Shown here in pieces: positions 62,327 through 64,000 of a stretch of DNA of 64,000 nucleotides (its first letter is position 1; each line of letters begins with the position of its first letter). The translations under genes and the position numbers were made by a program. The stretch covers positions 85,857-149,856 of the forward strand of contig CAVREG010000013.1 of the NCBI GenBank assembly GCA_963720075.1, given 5' to 3'. Under the pieces are notes generated by a model that made no database searches, had not been told where the DNA came from, and was given only the letters and a program-made list of their open reading frames with translations. Source of the DNA: PALSA-188 sp963720075 (GTDB lineage: Bacteria > Acidobacteriota > Terriglobia > Terriglobales > Acidobacteriaceae).

Positions 62327-63361
62327 ATGCGCTTTCGGAATGCATCTTTGTCTTTTGCCCTTCTGGTCGCACTAATCTCGTTCACCTTTAGCACACGAGC
62401 TGCCGCGGAGGGAACGTGGGCGGTCGAAAAGACATTTCACATTGGTGGCGACGGAGGCTGGGACTACGTCACACTGGACGCAAAGGCGCACCGGCTATAC
62501 GTTCCCCGGAGCACACACACGATGGTGATTGATGCCGAATCGGGGGCGACGGTCGCGGACATTCCCGGCCAGAAGCACAATCACGGAGTCGCTCTGGTTC
62601 CCGGCGCCGGACGAGGATTCATCAGCGACGGTGCCGGCTCAATCGTGATTTTTGATCTCAAGACCAACGCCGTTCTGGGCACCGTCGCAGCACAACGCGA
62701 TGCCGACGGCATTATTTTCGACAAGGCCAGCGGGCTGGTGCTGGTGGTCTCCGGCGACGGCGGAGTTCTGATGACGCTCAAGCCCGATGCGAATCCAAAA
62801 ACTGCAACCATTGACCCGCCAATTGATTTGGGCGGTAAGCCCGAGTTTTTAGCTTCCGACGGCGCAGGCAAAATCTATATCAATCTCGTGGACAAGAGCG
62901 AAGTGGCCGTGGTGGACATCAAGGCGCGGAAAGTCTTGGCGCACTGGCCTGTCGCGCCCGGCGGCGCTCCGGTGGGAATGTCCATAGACACAAAGAAGCG
63001 GCTGCTTTTTATTGGATGTAGAAATCCGCAGAAGCTGATAGTGATGAGCGCCGACGACGGCAAAGTGCTCGCCGATCTGCCAATTGGCGCGGGGGTGGAC
63101 GCTACGAGGTTCGATGGCAGCCAGGCATTTGCGAGCTGCCGTGACGGCAAGCTGGTAATTGCCGGCGAGACTGCTCCAGGCAAGTTCGAAATCCTGCAAA
63201 CAGTAACGACCCCACCCGGCGCAAGGACAACGGACATTGACCCCGAGGCGCACAAAGTATATTTGCCCACAGCCGAATTTGAGGAGTCCAATCCGCAATC
63301 GCCAGGTCGTCCCAGAGCCAAGCCTGGGACTTTTATGATCGTCGTTGTCACGCGGGAGTAA
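62327..63361 (+). CDS. Exported YncE-like beta-propeller protein
   Basis: A 344-residue protein with a signal peptide (LSFALLVALISFTFSTRAAA) and repeated blades of the YncE/40-residue type, for example LDAKAHRLYVPRSTHTMVID, PGAGRGFISDGAGSIVIFDL, DGAGKIYINLVDKSEVAVVD and DTKKRLLFIGCRNPQKLIVM. Each blade ends with a VVDI/IFDL strand, giving about seven blades. Such proteins are periplasmic or extracellular and bind ligands, DNA or cell wall; no function can be assigned. A GGGAGG site precedes the ATG. Confidence 0.85.
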   Translation: MRFRNASLSFALLVALISFTFSTRAAAEGTWAVEKTFHIGGDGGWDYVTLDAKAHRLYVPRSTHTMVIDAESGATVADIPGQKHNHGVALVPGAGRGFISDGAGSIVIFDLKTNAVLGTVAAQRDADGIIFDKASGLVLVVSGDGGVLMTLKPDANPKTATIDPPIDLGGKPEFLASDGAGKIYINLVDKSEVAVVDIKARKVLAHWPVAPGGAPVGMSIDTKKRLLFIGCRNPQKLIVMSADDGKVLADLPIGAGVDATRFDGSQAFASCRDGKLVIAGETAPGKFEILQTVTTPPGARTTDIDPEAHKVYLPTAEFEESNPQSPGRPRAKPGTFMIVVVTRE

Positions 63362-63429
63362 GAGTGACGGCCGGTAAGCACCTCCATTGGGATACTTCGT
63401 ATTTCATTCCAAAGCCGGAGAAGCGGAAG

Positions 63430-63525
63430 TAAGCTGTATCCGGGAGGTCACCGTCGGATTATTTTCTGGCACATCTCGGACAAACGCTGGAGTTTCATTC
63501 GAAGGAGTTCGGCACGGGCAAGTGA
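63430..63525 (+). pseudogene. Remnant of a second esterase copy (3' end only)
   Basis: The DNA from about 63434 to 63533 closely follows the 3' end of the esterase gene at 61587-61667: both read YFLAHLG[EQ]TLEFHS[RK]EFG[KT]GK and stop, and both continue GTGAGCCT[AG]CGAT. One base shift separates an upstream LYPGG segment from the FLAHL frame, and nothing of the catalytic core remains, so it cannot encode an enzyme. Confidence 0.8.
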
Positions 63526-63590
63526 GCCTGCGATAGTTGAGTGCTGGCCCACTCTTTCGCCCGTGATGGGATTGAGGTCGGCCCACTGTT

Positions 63591-63613
63591 GTCGCTCCCG
63601 CTTTTGGAGCGAC
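63591..63613. repeat. Hairpin upstream of the RAYT remnant
   Basis: GTCGCTCC (63591-63598) and GGAGCGAC (63606-63613) form a perfect 8-bp stem 24 bases before the transposase-like start codon. Such hairpins often accompany REP-associated transposase genes. Confidence 0.5.
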
Positions 63614-63637
63614 AGGGTGCGAGTACAATTCCGTTTC

Positions 63638-63816
63638 ATGCCACCAATACCGATACGCTATCAGCATCAGCGTTGCTGGCACCTCATTACTTTCAGTTGT
63701 TACCTCCGAAGTTGCTCGACTCTGCGGCCGCGCGCGATACCTTTGAGCGCGAGTTAGAGAGCGTACGCCGCTGGTACGGGTGTTACGTCAGCGGCTACGT
63801 GGTAATGCCTCGATGA
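63638..63816 (+). pseudogene. Truncated, frameshifted REP-associated tyrosine transposase (RAYT)
   Basis: From ATG 63638 one frame reads MPPIPIRYQHQRCWHLITFS with the N-terminal signature of RAYT/Y1 transposases. It then stops at 63757, while the adjacent frame continues DTFERELESVRRWYGCYVSG and YVVMP, the next conserved section. After VVMP the expected EHVHLL (HUH metal site) is missing: the codons read R-stop. So one frameshift and a truncation inactivate it. It is a plausible former mobiliser of the palindromes in this window. Confidence 0.8.
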
Positions 63817-63884
63817 AAATCCTACTCTGTTAACTCCTAGGCGATCTGCGCAGCGTGCGCATTTTGTCAGAGACCGGTAGTCCG

Positions 63885-63922
63885 ACACAACAACAAAAAG
63901 CCCCGCTCTTGCGAGCGGGGCT
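63885..63922 (-). terminator. Strong intrinsic terminator for a minus-strand gene to the right
   Basis: On the minus strand AGCCCCGCTC-GCAA-GAGCGGGGCT (63922-63899) forms a 10-bp stem followed by TTTTTGTTGTTG. The orientation implies a minus-strand gene beyond the window's right edge. Confidence 0.85.
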
Positions 63923-63961
63923 TGGACGGACAGGAGTGTCCGTCCCCACACGATCCAAGCC
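63919..63961. repeat. Family A palindrome with outer inverted repeat
   Basis: The core GGACGGACA-GGAG-TGTCCGTCC (63924-63945) is enclosed by GGCTTGGA (63919-63926) and TCCAAGCC (63954-63961), with the family flank CCCCACACGA. It directly abuts the terminator. Farther right the motif CGATCCAAGC recurs at 63951 and 63981. Confidence 0.75.
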
Positions 63962-64000
63962 AGAAGCTAGCAGCCTGAGGCGATCCAAGCTAACAGCCAA

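Noticed and set aside
63754..63951. Short minus-strand frame near the right edge
   Set aside because: It runs through the terminator and a palindrome, has no ribosome site, and is antisense to the RAYT remnant at its end.

Overview
This 64 kb window looks like a stretch of chromosome from an Acidobacteriota bacterium, most likely class Terriglobia (Koribacter/Sulfotelmatobacter-like). The assignment rests on gene style, not on a marker gene. Typical traits are a large TonB-dependent receptor with an N-terminal carboxypeptidase-regulatory-like domain, an ECF sigma/anti-sigma pair, many exported proteins ending their signal peptide in AQ or AQS, a BON-domain lipoprotein, and intergenic gaps littered with short palindromes. 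The cell is a Gram-negative didermal (lpxD, tonB, mpl, MlaF-type ATPase). No rRNA, tRNA, CRISPR array, intact transposase or phage gene is visible.

Layout: 1-3.2 kb, ECF sigma, anti-sigma-like membrane protein and an exported protein, then murB. 3.4-7.4 kb, bacilliredoxin, lipoprotein, DinB-like protein and three consecutive exported proteins of unknown role. 7.7-12.2 kb, exported coiled-coil protein, prepilin peptidase with a coupled PAS protein that resembles a histidine kinase without its histidine, BON lipoprotein and a PilZ protein. 12.4-16.9 kb, mobA, MlaF-type ATPase, ribE, ribD, ftsY. 17-25 kb, MFS transporter, HD-GYP protein, gpsA/plsY, thpR, a TonB-like protein and an M16 peptidase. 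25.1-32.4 kb, rlmN, TonB-dependent receptor, ilvN, ilvB and an ilv leader with a Val/Leu/Ile-rich leader peptide and a terminator hairpin. 32.5-36.8 kb, Tat-type metallophosphoesterase, aspartic protease, GT2 glycosyltransferase and exported HExxH protein.

36.9-46.4 kb is a long co-directional run: mtnP, a PfkB kinase, a GT-C membrane protein, dapF, an LD-carboxypeptidase, mpl, an M61 peptidase and plsC. Many of these genes overlap by four bases. dapF, the LD-carboxypeptidase and mpl together suggest murein peptide recycling. 46.5-56.4 kb holds lpxD, fabH, a lipase-maturation-factor homologue, a phytoene-desaturase-like oxidoreductase, a cupin, a divergent Nramp-type transporter, a glutaredoxin-like protein, a DoxX-like membrane protein and an aldo/keto reductase. 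56.5-61.7 kb is a tight four-gene operon: ABC exporter, LolD-type ATPase, MacB-type permease and exported esterase. The right end carries a beta-propeller protein, a remnant of a second esterase copy and a frameshifted, truncated REP-associated tyrosine transposase (RAYT).

The most noteworthy signals are the ilv attenuator, which appears to govern ilvB-ilvN and possibly the TonB receptor four bases downstream; several families of short palindromic repeats, including a composite element of about 95 bp present twice in opposite orientation, next to a decayed RAYT; a repeat translated in frame inside the esterase N-terminus; the histidine-less kinase-like protein coupled to the prepilin peptidase; and an Nramp protein lacking the canonical metal-site motifs.
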